From: JAAZCI01 sp046462535
GTDB lineage: Bacteria > Pseudomonadota > Gammaproteobacteria > Cardiobacteriales > Wohlfahrtiimonadaceae
Reading direction: 5' to 3'
DNA length: 22,011 nucleotides
Assembly: GCA_046462535.1 (NCBI GenBank)
Contig: JBKGVF010000017.1
Location: forward strand, 1-22,011
Each line of letters starts with the position of its first letter. The stretch's first letter is position 1. Positions 7,633 through 15,611 of this stretch are shown in pieces. Both the position numbers and the translations under genes were made by a program. The notes beneath the pieces are model-generated. The model saw only the letters and a list, made by a program, of their open reading frames with translations, searched no databases and had not been told where the DNA came from.

Positions 7633-7697
7633 GTCGATTAACCGATTCCTGAATAGGGCAATAACCCTAATGATTCGAATTTACTATCGATAGCACC

Positions 7698-9401
7698 CTA
7701 TCCCCTCCCCCCTTCTTTCGCTAAACGCTCAAGTGCCAACTCCCGAATCTGGCTCAGCGTTAATGTTGGGGTAATCGCCTCTGGGTCGATATGGCAATGA
7801 ATGATTGTCGGACAATCCGCAGCGACAGCGCCCTCCCACGCAGCGATAAATTCCTCTAAGGTTGTAACACTCTCACCCCGTCCCCCAAATGCTCGAGCAT
7901 ACTCAGCAAAATTGGGATTACGCAGTGCCGTGCCGACGACCCGCTTCGGGTAATGTTGCTCTTGATGCATTCGAATAGTTCCATACATGCCATTATCCAC
8001 CACCACCACAATAAGTGGGATCTGATATTGAACCGCGGTGGCAAACTCCTCCCCCGTCATCATAAAGTCACCATCACCAGCAAAGCAGACAACAACTTTA
8101 TTGGGGTATAACTCCTTAGCTGCGATGGCAGCAGGCAAACCATAACCCATAGTACCAGAGGTGGGTGCAAGCTGTGTTCCATAGGCGCGAAAGTGATAGA
8201 AGCGATGGATCCAAGTGGCATAATTCCCAGCACCGTTAGTCACAATACTATCCTTAGGCAAGTTACTATTAAGGTAGGCCATCACCGCACCCATCTGCAG
8301 TGTGCCAGGAGTTTTGATTTTAGTAAGATCCCGCCACTCAAGATAGGCCGCCCGATCTTGCATCACTACATTAGACCAGTTGTTCTGAATGGTTATCTCA
8401 GCTAGTGCTGCCACAAAGGCTTCAGGATCTGCATTGATAGCTAAATCAGCCTGATAGACCCGATTTAGCTCATTAATATCAGAGTGGATATGGATAAGGG
8501 TCTGCTTAGGAACTGGTATCGAGAGCAGCTGATAGCTTTGTGATGGATTCTCTGAGAAGCGCCCCCCAAGCAGTATCACCATATCTGCCTCTTCGATACG
8601 TTCCTTAAGGTAAGGGTTGATCCCTAGCCCCACATCCCCAATAAAGCAGTCATGGTCGGTTGAGAAGAGCATCTGGCGCCGAAACTGCACCGCTACCGAG
8701 ATATTGCACCGCTCGGCAAACTGCTCAATCGCCGCCACACTCTGAGCACTCCACTTGCTTCCCCCTAAGATGAGTAACGGGTTACGCGCCACACTAAGAA
8801 GGCTCTGAAATCGCTTTAATGCATCACGAGAGGGAGCTATAGTCACCGGCTCTACTTCCTGTCCATTGGCTACCTCCACCTCTGCACTTAAAATATTTTC
8901 AGGCAGAGCAATCACCACAGGCCCAGGGCGCCCCGAAGTTGCGATATGAAATGCTCGACTGATAATCTCGGGGATCCGCTTTGGATCCTCAATCTCTGTC
9001 ACCCACTTAACATGATCGCTTAAAAGTGTTCGATAATTGATCTCTTGAAACGCCTCTCGCTCCCGCATTCTAGTATCAATCTGCCCAACAAAGATGATCA
9101 TCGGGGTTGAATCCTGCTTTGCTATATGAATACCACTCATAGCATTCACAAAACCTGGAGCACGGGTAACAAAACAGATGCCAGGACGATTGGTTAACTT
9201 ACCATAAGCCTCTGCCATCATCGAGGCTCCCCCTTCATGGCGACAAGTGATCAGCTCGATATCGGCATCATAGAGGGCATCTAATACTGCAAGATAGCTC
9301 TCTCCTGGAACACAGTAACCACGATCCACCCCCTGAATCACTAGCTGATCGACTAAAATCTCACCACCAGTGCGTCTCTTCTCTCCACTCCTCTCTCCCA
9401 T
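7698..9401 (-). CDS. Thiamine diphosphate-dependent enzyme, acetolactate-synthase superfamily, substrate unknown
   Basis: 567-residue cytosolic ThDP enzyme with the three-domain order of IlvB-like proteins. The N-terminal Pyr domain has the catalytic Glu56 in CRHEGGASMMAEAYGK. A middle domain spans roughly residues 190-330 (VARNPLLILGGSKWS). The C-terminal PP domain has GDG at 442-444 and the metal-binding Asn470 in VVDNGMYG. A TRAPGFVNAMSGIHIA segment replaces the common TRGPGATNA form. It looks like a widespread ALS-like clade without assigned activity, not a genuine IlvB, and no IlvN-type small subunit is nearby. The start is taken at ATG 9401 because AGGAG lies 6 bases upstream; a GTG one codon earlier is possible. 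A LysR gene lies upstream on the same strand. Possible roles include decarboxylation or carboligation of a 2-oxo acid. Confidence 0.75.
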   Translation of the reverse strand: MGERSGEKRRTGGEILVDQLVIQGVDRGYCVPGESYLAVLDALYDADIELITCRHEGGASMMAEAYGKLTNRPGICFVTRAPGFVNAMSGIHIAKQDSTPMIIFVGQIDTRMREREAFQEINYRTLLSDHVKWVTEIEDPKRIPEIISRAFHIATSGRPGPVVIALPENILSAEVEVANGQEVEPVTIAPSRDALKRFQSLLSVARNPLLILGGSKWSAQSVAAIEQFAERCNISVAVQFRRQMLFSTDHDCFIGDVGLGINPYLKERIEEADMVILLGGRFSENPSQSYQLLSIPVPKQTLIHIHSDINELNRVYQADLAINADPEAFVAALAEITIQNNWSNVVMQDRAAYLEWRDLTKIKTPGTLQMGAVMAYLNSNLPKDSIVTNGAGNYATWIHRFYHFRAYGTQLAPTSGTMGYGLPAAIAAKELYPNKVVVCFAGDGDFMMTGEEFATAVQYQIPLIVVVVDNGMYGTIRMHQEQHYPKRVVGTALRNPNFAEYARAFGGRGESVTTLEEFIAAWEGAVAADCPTIIHCHIDPEAITPTLTLSQIRELALERLAKEGGRG

Positions 9402-9492
9402 CACACCCTCCTAATTATAACTATTATTGTGACTCTTCTTGTTCTGATAGTTCTTCCTGCTCCGATCTATTTGATTGCGATCGGTTCAAGGT

Positions 9493-9512
9493 AATGATCT
9501 TTATAAATCATT
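9493..9512 (-). promoter_or_regulatory. Operator-like dyad upstream of the ThDP-enzyme gene
   Basis: AATGAT-N8-ATCATT is a perfect 6-bp dyad, 92 bases upstream of the ThDP-enzyme start and within the 188-base gap downstream of the LysR gene. Its symmetry and AT-rich core resemble LysR-type binding sites, and the adjacent regulator is a natural candidate. A second longer dyad CGCCATAAG (9563-9571) / CTTATGGCG (9589-9597) overlaps the lysR stop codon and may be a 3' stem. No firm promoter was found. Confidence 0.3.
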
Positions 9513-9589
9513 TTATTTTTTATTAGTATGACGAGAAGGGAGCGGTTAAGAAAGCGAATTTTCGCCATAAGATGATAACTTTTTTTCCC

Positions 9590-10492
9590 TTATGGCGACT
9601 CACTCTGCTGAAGATAGTTGAGAATCCACTCCCTCACCTTAACAACTTTAGGCTCAGCACTATGACTCTTTAAGTAGGTCATATAATAACTACCCAATCC
9701 ATTTAACCGATGAGATGATGCCGCTACTAAACGGCCCGCCTTCAGAGATTCTTCTGCTAAACGTTTTGGAACTAACGCTAAACCACATCCCCCTTCCGCT
9801 GCACTGATGCAGGCGGACCAGCTCTCAAAAAGGAGTGATCGATAGCCATCAGGATAGAGCTGCTCAAAGCGCATAAAGAACTGATCCCAAGCGTTGAGGC
9901 GGGAGCGACACTCAATCAGACGCGCACGATAGTAGATCTCTAAATCTCCCCCACCAAGTCTCTCATAGAGCTTCTGATTACAGACGGGGATCATCTCTTC
10001 AGGAAAGAGCTCCACCGTCTCCACATCATGCCAGCCACCATAACCGTAGATAAATGCAATATCGATATCACTATCGGTAAGGTCAAATGGCATTAGATAA
10101 TCATAAAATGAGAGCTGAATATCACCATGGGCGGCTGTAAAGCCCTTAAGGGCCGGCACTAACCAGCGGGCGCAAAAGGTTGGATGGGCAGCGATTCGGA
10201 TAACATCATCAAAGGTGCCATAGGCAAGCATCTCTTGGGTGGTCTCCTCGATCTGCTGCAAAATTTTACTCACCCGCCGCAGATAGATCGCTCCTGCAGG
10301 AGAGAGCTCTAATCGCTGCCGATGACGAATAAAGAGCTGCACCTGTAGATTACTCTCTAAGAGAGCCACCTGCTTACTAATCGCACTCTGGGTAAGATTA
10401 AGCTCCTCTGCTGCTAAAGTGAAACTCAAATGTTTCGCCGATACCTGAAAACAGCGCATCGTGTGAGTTGTTGGTAGATAGAGACGACTCAT
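9590..10492 (-). CDS. LysR-family transcriptional regulator, GcvA-like
   Basis: 300-residue cytoplasmic DNA-binding regulator. The winged HTH at residues about 8-66 has the GcvA-type form MRCFQVSAKHLSFTLAAEELN, then LTQSAISKQVALLES. An effector-binding domain runs from about 92 to 295 (IRIAAHPTFCARWLVPALKGF). Length is standard for the family. GcvA-type regulators often control amino acid or small-molecule catabolism near their own gene. Here the nearest target on the same strand is the ThDP enzyme 188 bases downstream, and the macroglobulin gene is divergent. The ATG is preceded by AAGGAGGAG on the minus strand. It could also act on the ama/dpk cluster, whose own regulator is not visible, but that is only contextual. 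Confidence 0.85.
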   Translation of the reverse strand: MSRLYLPTTHTMRCFQVSAKHLSFTLAAEELNLTQSAISKQVALLESNLQVQLFIRHRQRLELSPAGAIYLRRVSKILQQIEETTQEMLAYGTFDDVIRIAAHPTFCARWLVPALKGFTAAHGDIQLSFYDYLMPFDLTDSDIDIAFIYGYGGWHDVETVELFPEEMIPVCNQKLYERLGGGDLEIYYRARLIECRSRLNAWDQFFMRFEQLYPDGYRSLLFESWSACISAAEGGCGLALVPKRLAEESLKAGRLVAASSHRLNGLGSYYMTYLKSHSAEPKVVKVREWILNYLQQSESP

Positions 10493-10570
10493 AGATTTAT
10501 CTCCTCCTTTTACGACTGATTTCCTATTACGACGATTGTGCTAACGCTTACTGCTTCCGATCTAACGATC

Positions 10571-10599
10571 TATATATTGACGTTTGTCTGCTCCGTCTA
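10571..10599 (-). promoter_or_regulatory. Candidate sigma70 promoter for the LysR gene
   Basis: Read on the minus strand: TAGACG (10599-10594), a 17-base spacer and TATATA (10576-10571). Each box matches four of six consensus positions, with ideal spacing, about 80 bases before the lysR ATG. The plus-strand promoter of the macroglobulin gene must lie in the same 262-base gap; TATAGT at 10658-10663 is a possible -10 without a good -35. Confidence 0.3.
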
Positions 10600-10754
10600 C
10601 TCTTACTATTGCACTGATCGTATATAGTTGGACTATCCCCTTAATCGCTATTTGATTTATAGTACTCATCCATTGGGTGTATCATGATGATAGCTATAAG
10701 GGATGCCCTACTCATTTTTCTATCAGATATTTAGTCACTATACAGGTAAATCGT

Positions 10755-13700
10755 ATGATTACTCACTCGAAAAGACTCCTCCTTGCCCTCACTCTACTTC
10801 TCCCAACTCTAGCGCATACGGCGATCGATGGATTCAATACCATCGAAATTGGGGGTAATAACCACATCGGCATCTTCTATGATCAGCCACAAGAGCGATC
10901 TAAAGAGATGCTACTCAAAGAGATCGCTATTGATGAAGTTCAATATAGTGAGGGCAAGACGCAACGAGTCCCTCTATTATTAAAGAGCGAGAAGAGTGAG
11001 CTTAGTGAAGATGGCTATCGGCTCAGTTACGGCCCGCTACCTGAAGGGAGCTACTACATTAGCAGTAAAGAGGGTGAAATAGATGAGCAGATTCTCTATA
11101 TTGGCACCCCAACACCACACGCTCGAATACAGGGGGTGGGCCCTCTCCTACCTATCGCAAAAGGGGTGCTCCCTATAGAGGTAGAGGGAACGAGCGCAGT
11201 CGATATTGAATTTTTCTCTATCGATGATCCTACCCTCTTCTTTGAAGAGTATTACTTAGGAGACTCCCTCTATCCGTGGCAATTAAATCGATTAGGGCAG
11301 ATTCTTACCTCTAAGGGACTCTTCCGTTACGATCTCCCTAAAACTCAAGGTGATCAACGCTTCTCGCTACCGATTGATCCCACTATAAAGGCGGGCATCT
11401 ATCTTATAGCAGTGACGCCCGTTGGTGTAGTTGAGAAAGAGCCCGACCTTAGCCTCCTCTTTCTTACCGATATTGGTCTACATGCTCGGCGCTATCCCAA
11501 TGAAACATTAATTATCGCTAATCGTTTAAGCACTGCAAAGCCGCTCTCTAACGCAGTTGTGGAGATCTGGCAACAAAAAGAGGGGCAGATGGTAAAAGAG
11601 CGGATGAATTGCTCTCTTAATGGTGGGCTCTGTCGTATCCCTCGAGCTCTAGAGGCTCATGAAATTATTGCGGTTGCTCAAGGTAATGATTACGCTCTAC
11701 TTCCCATGCGCGAAGTGCCTCTCGATCTTAATGAGTACCCAACCTCTGGCACATTAGCAAAAACGATCGTTGCGCATCTTTCTAGTAATCGTCAACTGTA
11801 CCATCGTGGAGAGCAGGTGACCCTCAATATATTACTACGCGACCATGATGGGGGATTACTCCCGCCACAACCGATAGAGTTACTTCTTCGTAACCCTCAA
11901 GGTACTATCCTTCTGCGCCGCACCTTAACTGACTCTACACTTGGGCACTACCAAACGATGTTTGAACTTCCCGAAGAGGCCCCTCTTGGCCGATGGAATT
12001 TGGAGGTGCGCACCGACCCAAATCAAGAGATGCCTAATGGAACTCTCTCCCTTTATATAGAGGACTTTCTCCCCGAGCAGATGGCGCTTACCATTCTTAG
12101 CTCAAAAGAGCGCTCCTCAACCAGCGAGCCCTACCAAGCAGAATTAGAGGGGCGCTATCTCTATGGTGCCCCTGCTGCCAATAATAGAGTCGAAGTCTCA
12201 AGCCGTTATCTTCCACTCCTTACCCCCTTCCCCCAACAACCTAACTGGTACGTGGGTGGACTCAACTCCGAGAGTGAGCGCTACTTTTGGCAACAAACGG
12301 ATGAGGAGCGTGTCACTTTCACCCTTGATAACAACGGAGTCGGTCGCTATCAAGAGTCACCACCGGCAGACTTACCTAATAATCTGATAGTACGTGCCCA
12401 CCTACGCTATCAGCTCTACGATGGAGGCTTACCAAGCTTAACCCGCTCACGTACGCATGACTTTTGGCCTCATAAAACCGTTCCTGTGGTTGCCCCACAA
12501 TTTGAACAGGATGATCTTCGGTATGGGCACCCTGCTAAGTTTCAACTAACTAATCTTACTCAAGAGGGGGAGTTGGCCCCTAGCCCACTGCTCTTTACCC
12601 TCCGTTATTCAGCAAACAGCTGCCTTTGGATCCACTCAATTGAGTATGGATGGCGCTGCGTCGATAATCCACAGCGGGAGATTCTTCACCGGCAAAAGAT
12701 TACCCCAGAAGCGCTTCCCTACCACTTTTCAGTAGAACCAAACTTCTGGGGTGAGTACCAAGTTGAGCTAACCAATCTCGATAATCAGTTCACTACAACC
12801 TACACTTTTAGCGCCAATGGCGGATTTTATAGCAGTGATGGGCAACTGCCAGCAACAAAACCTAAAAGTCTCAATATTCGACCGGATCAGCTTAGCTACC
12901 AGCTGGGGGAAAAGATGAATGTCACCCTCGATCTCCCATTCGATGGGGAGCTACTTCTATTAGTCGAAGCGGATCAACCCCTCTATAATGAGCGCTATAG
13001 CGTTACTAAAGGGCGTCAAAATTTTACCATCCCTCTTTCAGAGCTGTGGAATCGCCACGATCTCTATCTCTCTGCCCTGCTCATTGGGAATGACGATACG
13101 AAGACCCTACAGCGAGCATTTGGATTAACCCCTATCCGTCTTGATCGCACTGATAGGCGCCTAGAGGGAGCGCTAATACTCCCTGAAAAAACAGATCCTA
13201 ATGATCCTCTAATAGTAGAGTTACAGGTCGATAACCCTAATGAGGGGGAGCAGATCTACGCTACACTCTCCATTACAGATCAGGGAATTTTAGCCCTCGA
13301 GCCAGAAACGCCTCTTACCGCCTTTGAAGCCTTTTTTGGACAGAAGCGCTACAACATAGATCTTATCGATCTTTATGGTCGCCTCTATCGGGAGTCCACC
13401 TACCGCCATCTATCACAACGTTTTGGTGGGGATGGTGACCTTGAGATCACCGAGGCGGAACCCCTTGAAGCACCCGAAAAGATCAACCTCTCTCTCACCT
13501 CTCCCCTCATCGCTCTCGATAAGAGTGGGTATGGGCGATATCAATTCAGACTCCCCCCCTTTACTGGTCAAGGTGTTGTCGTCGCTGAGCTTTTTAGTCA
13601 GCAGCGTGTTGGTGAGATACGTAGTGCTACAGCAATTCATGAGCCGATCATTGCTCAAGTAACGCTCCCTCCCCACCTTCGCCCCTATGAGCAGAGCCAA

Positions 13701-15608
13701 ATCCGATTAATGCTTCGCAATAGTGATGCAGAAATGAAATCACTCCACTATCGCTTAGAGAGCCCACTGCTAGAGAAGCCACTTATCGAAGAGGTCGAGC
13801 TTCCACCCTTTGGCCATTTAGAGCGGACCCTTACTATTGAATATCCACTCATTGGGCATGAAGGCTCTGATCTTCTCCCCTTCACCCTTACATATGGTGA
13901 GGTGGGGAAGGCAACGAGTAGACGGCACTACTCTCTTCCACTGATTGGAACATTTGAACGCCCAATAACCTTAACAAAACGGGATCAGCTAACATCCAAT
14001 CGAGTCTGGAGAAAGCCGGATGCATTACGCAATCAACTATTAACACCTGCAAGCGAAACCATTCGCTTCTCGACACAGCCGATTATTGATCTGCGCCACG
14101 CTACCGATGCGCTCTTTAATACATTCCGTTACGAAACCGCCTACTATGTAGGACGACTCTACCCTTGGTTTGTTGAGCTCGAGGGGGAGGATAACCCACT
14201 TGAGATTGAGCGTCAGCGATTCTACCAACAAGAGATCGCCCGTCTAGCAGAGGAGAAACCAGAGAGGAGCCTCCCCCCATATGATGAGTGGCGCACCCTC
14301 TTTATTGAGCGCAACCTCATTGCCCTACGCTCCTTTAGAGAAACTGATGGCCTCTATAAGCGCTGGACTTTAGGGCAGAGCGATTATGCTGCCACGAGCG
14401 CGGTACTCGATCTGCTCTACCATATTGCCCGTCAAGCCCCGCAACTTCTCTCTGAAGAGGCATTAAAAGAGAGTAGCCAAGCGCTAAAAGAGGGGCTGAC
14501 AAGACTTAATCAAGCACTGCGCCATCAACGGGCCGATGGGGCGATCTCTCCACAGTGGGCGGAAAAGTATCGCCACCTTATCGAGCAGGCGAATCAGTTC
14601 GCCTACAGTAGCTGGATTCTCGCACGTGAAGGGGTAATCTTTAATGCCGATCTACGCGAGCTCAACCAAGTCGCCCCATACCTCTCACCTTTAGGGCGCA
14701 GCTATCTTGGTGCCGCCAATATCTATCTTGGGAACGAAAAGGAGGGGGAGACTCTGCTCTCTCACCTCTCACCTGAGCCACTCCCTATTGAGCCGCAACT
14801 CTATACCATCAGTGAAACATTAGATCTGATACAGCAACTAGCCGAGCGGATCAATTATCTCCCCGATGCCGATTATCAGGAGCTGTTACTCCAGCAGTTG
14901 CAGAAGCAGCTCATCAGCAGCCCCTATTTAAGTCAGCAAGAGGAGCTCTCGCTCCTCAAACTTGCCAGTCGTGCAAGGCCAGAGGAGGCGATTGAGGTAC
15001 TCATCAATGGTGAGCCACAGCTGATTACAACCTTAACCGAGTATCCAGCTGAAAAGTGGCACACCATCGAGAGCAGCCATCCTCTGCACCTCTACTACCA
15101 AGTAACAGGAGAGCCTAAGCGTGACGGCTCCTTAGAGGAGAAGCGCTTTAACGTCACCCTAAAGCAGGAGTATCTTAACTTAGAGCGATCGTTAGAGGGA
15201 GATGCCCTTCCCTTAGGGAGTCGCCTCCTCACTCTAGTGACAGTCACCCCTGCACGAGATCTCGATATGGCGCAAGTAACGGTTGAGATTCCAAGTGGAT
15301 TCCGTCTACTTAATAAGCGCAACCCCGATATTAAAGCGCTTATCGATACTGAATTGATGGTAGCAGAGCGACCCATCGATGATGAAGCACTCCTCTCTGA
15401 GCAGTTCCATACAGAGCGCTACCAAGCGGTTATCCCTATGAGGCGCGGGGTTGAGTATCGTTTCGCCTTTTTAATGGAGGCGATGATCCCAGGCCACTAC
15501 CCCAATCCTGCCATAACCGTTGAGGAGCTAGAGCAGCCGATGATACGGGCTACAACTATTCCTGAAGGGGCCCTCATCATTGCACCACTCCAAATCAATA
15601 TGGAGTAG
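10755..15608 (+). CDS. Bacterial alpha-2-macroglobulin-like protein lacking the thioester
   Basis: 1617-residue periplasmic giant, size-matched to bacterial alpha-2-macroglobulins (E. coli YfhM/YfaS). Such proteins trap or shield against proteases that reach the periplasm. The start at ATG 10755 is chosen because it begins a clean signal peptide (KR, LLLALTLLLP, AHTA|ID after residue 23) with AGG 8 bases upstream; a GTG at 10677 would add 26 residues in front of it. There is no lipobox Cys, unlike YfhM, so it should be soluble. Repeated beta-sandwich MG-like domains fill roughly residues 24-960, an A2M-core segment near 960-1010 (VVVAELFSQQ) is followed by the helical region from about 1110. 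Where CxEQ is expected the sequence reads FRYETAYYVGRLYP (residues 1124-1137). All four cysteines of the chosen product lie in the N-terminal half. pbpC follows after 3 bases. Confidence 0.85.
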   Translation: MITHSKRLLLALTLLLPTLAHTAIDGFNTIEIGGNNHIGIFYDQPQERSKEMLLKEIAIDEVQYSEGKTQRVPLLLKSEKSELSEDGYRLSYGPLPEGSYYISSKEGEIDEQILYIGTPTPHARIQGVGPLLPIAKGVLPIEVEGTSAVDIEFFSIDDPTLFFEEYYLGDSLYPWQLNRLGQILTSKGLFRYDLPKTQGDQRFSLPIDPTIKAGIYLIAVTPVGVVEKEPDLSLLFLTDIGLHARRYPNETLIIANRLSTAKPLSNAVVEIWQQKEGQMVKERMNCSLNGGLCRIPRALEAHEIIAVAQGNDYALLPMREVPLDLNEYPTSGTLAKTIVAHLSSNRQLYHRGEQVTLNILLRDHDGGLLPPQPIELLLRNPQGTILLRRTLTDSTLGHYQTMFELPEEAPLGRWNLEVRTDPNQEMPNGTLSLYIEDFLPEQMALTILSSKERSSTSEPYQAELEGRYLYGAPAANNRVEVSSRYLPLLTPFPQQPNWYVGGLNSESERYFWQQTDEERVTFTLDNNGVGRYQESPPADLPNNLIVRAHLRYQLYDGGLPSLTRSRTHDFWPHKTVPVVAPQFEQDDLRYGHPAKFQLTNLTQEGELAPSPLLFTLRYSANSCLWIHSIEYGWRCVDNPQREILHRQKITPEALPYHFSVEPNFWGEYQVELTNLDNQFTTTYTFSANGGFYSSDGQLPATKPKSLNIRPDQLSYQLGEKMNVTLDLPFDGELLLLVEADQPLYNERYSVTKGRQNFTIPLSELWNRHDLYLSALLIGNDDTKTLQRAFGLTPIRLDRTDRRLEGALILPEKTDPNDPLIVELQVDNPNEGEQIYATLSITDQGILALEPETPLTAFEAFFGQKRYNIDLIDLYGRLYRESTYRHLSQRFGGDGDLEITEAEPLEAPEKINLSLTSPLIALDKSGYGRYQFRLPPFTGQGVVVAELFSQQRVGEIRSATAIHEPIIAQVTLPPHLRPYEQSQIRLMLRNSDAEMKSLHYRLESPLLEKPLIEEVELPPFGHLERTLTIEYPLIGHEGSDLLPFTLTYGEVGKATSRRHYSLPLIGTFERPITLTKRDQLTSNRVWRKPDALRNQLLTPASETIRFSTQPIIDLRHATDALFNTFRYETAYYVGRLYPWFVELEGEDNPLEIERQRFYQQEIARLAEEKPERSLPPYDEWRTLFIERNLIALRSFRETDGLYKRWTLGQSDYAATSAVLDLLYHIARQAPQLLSEEALKESSQALKEGLTRLNQALRHQRADGAISPQWAEKYRHLIEQANQFAYSSWILAREGVIFNADLRELNQVAPYLSPLGRSYLGAANIYLGNEKEGETLLSHLSPEPLPIEPQLYTISETLDLIQQLAERINYLPDADYQELLLQQLQKQLISSPYLSQQEELSLLKLASRARPEEAIEVLINGEPQLITTLTEYPAEKWHTIESSHPLHLYYQVTGEPKRDGSLEEKRFNVTLKQEYLNLERSLEGDALPLGSRLLTLVTVTPARDLDMAQVTVEIPSGFRLLNKRNPDIKALIDTELMVAERPIDDEALLSEQFHTERYQAVIPMRRGVEYRFAFLMEAMIPGHYPNPAITVEELEQPMIRATTIPEGALIIAPLQINME

Positions 15609-15611
15609 TCG

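Noticed and set aside
10677..10754. Upstream GTG start for the macroglobulin gene
   Set aside because: It would put 26 charged and polar residues before an otherwise perfect signal peptide and has no clear ribosome site; ATG 10755 fits better.
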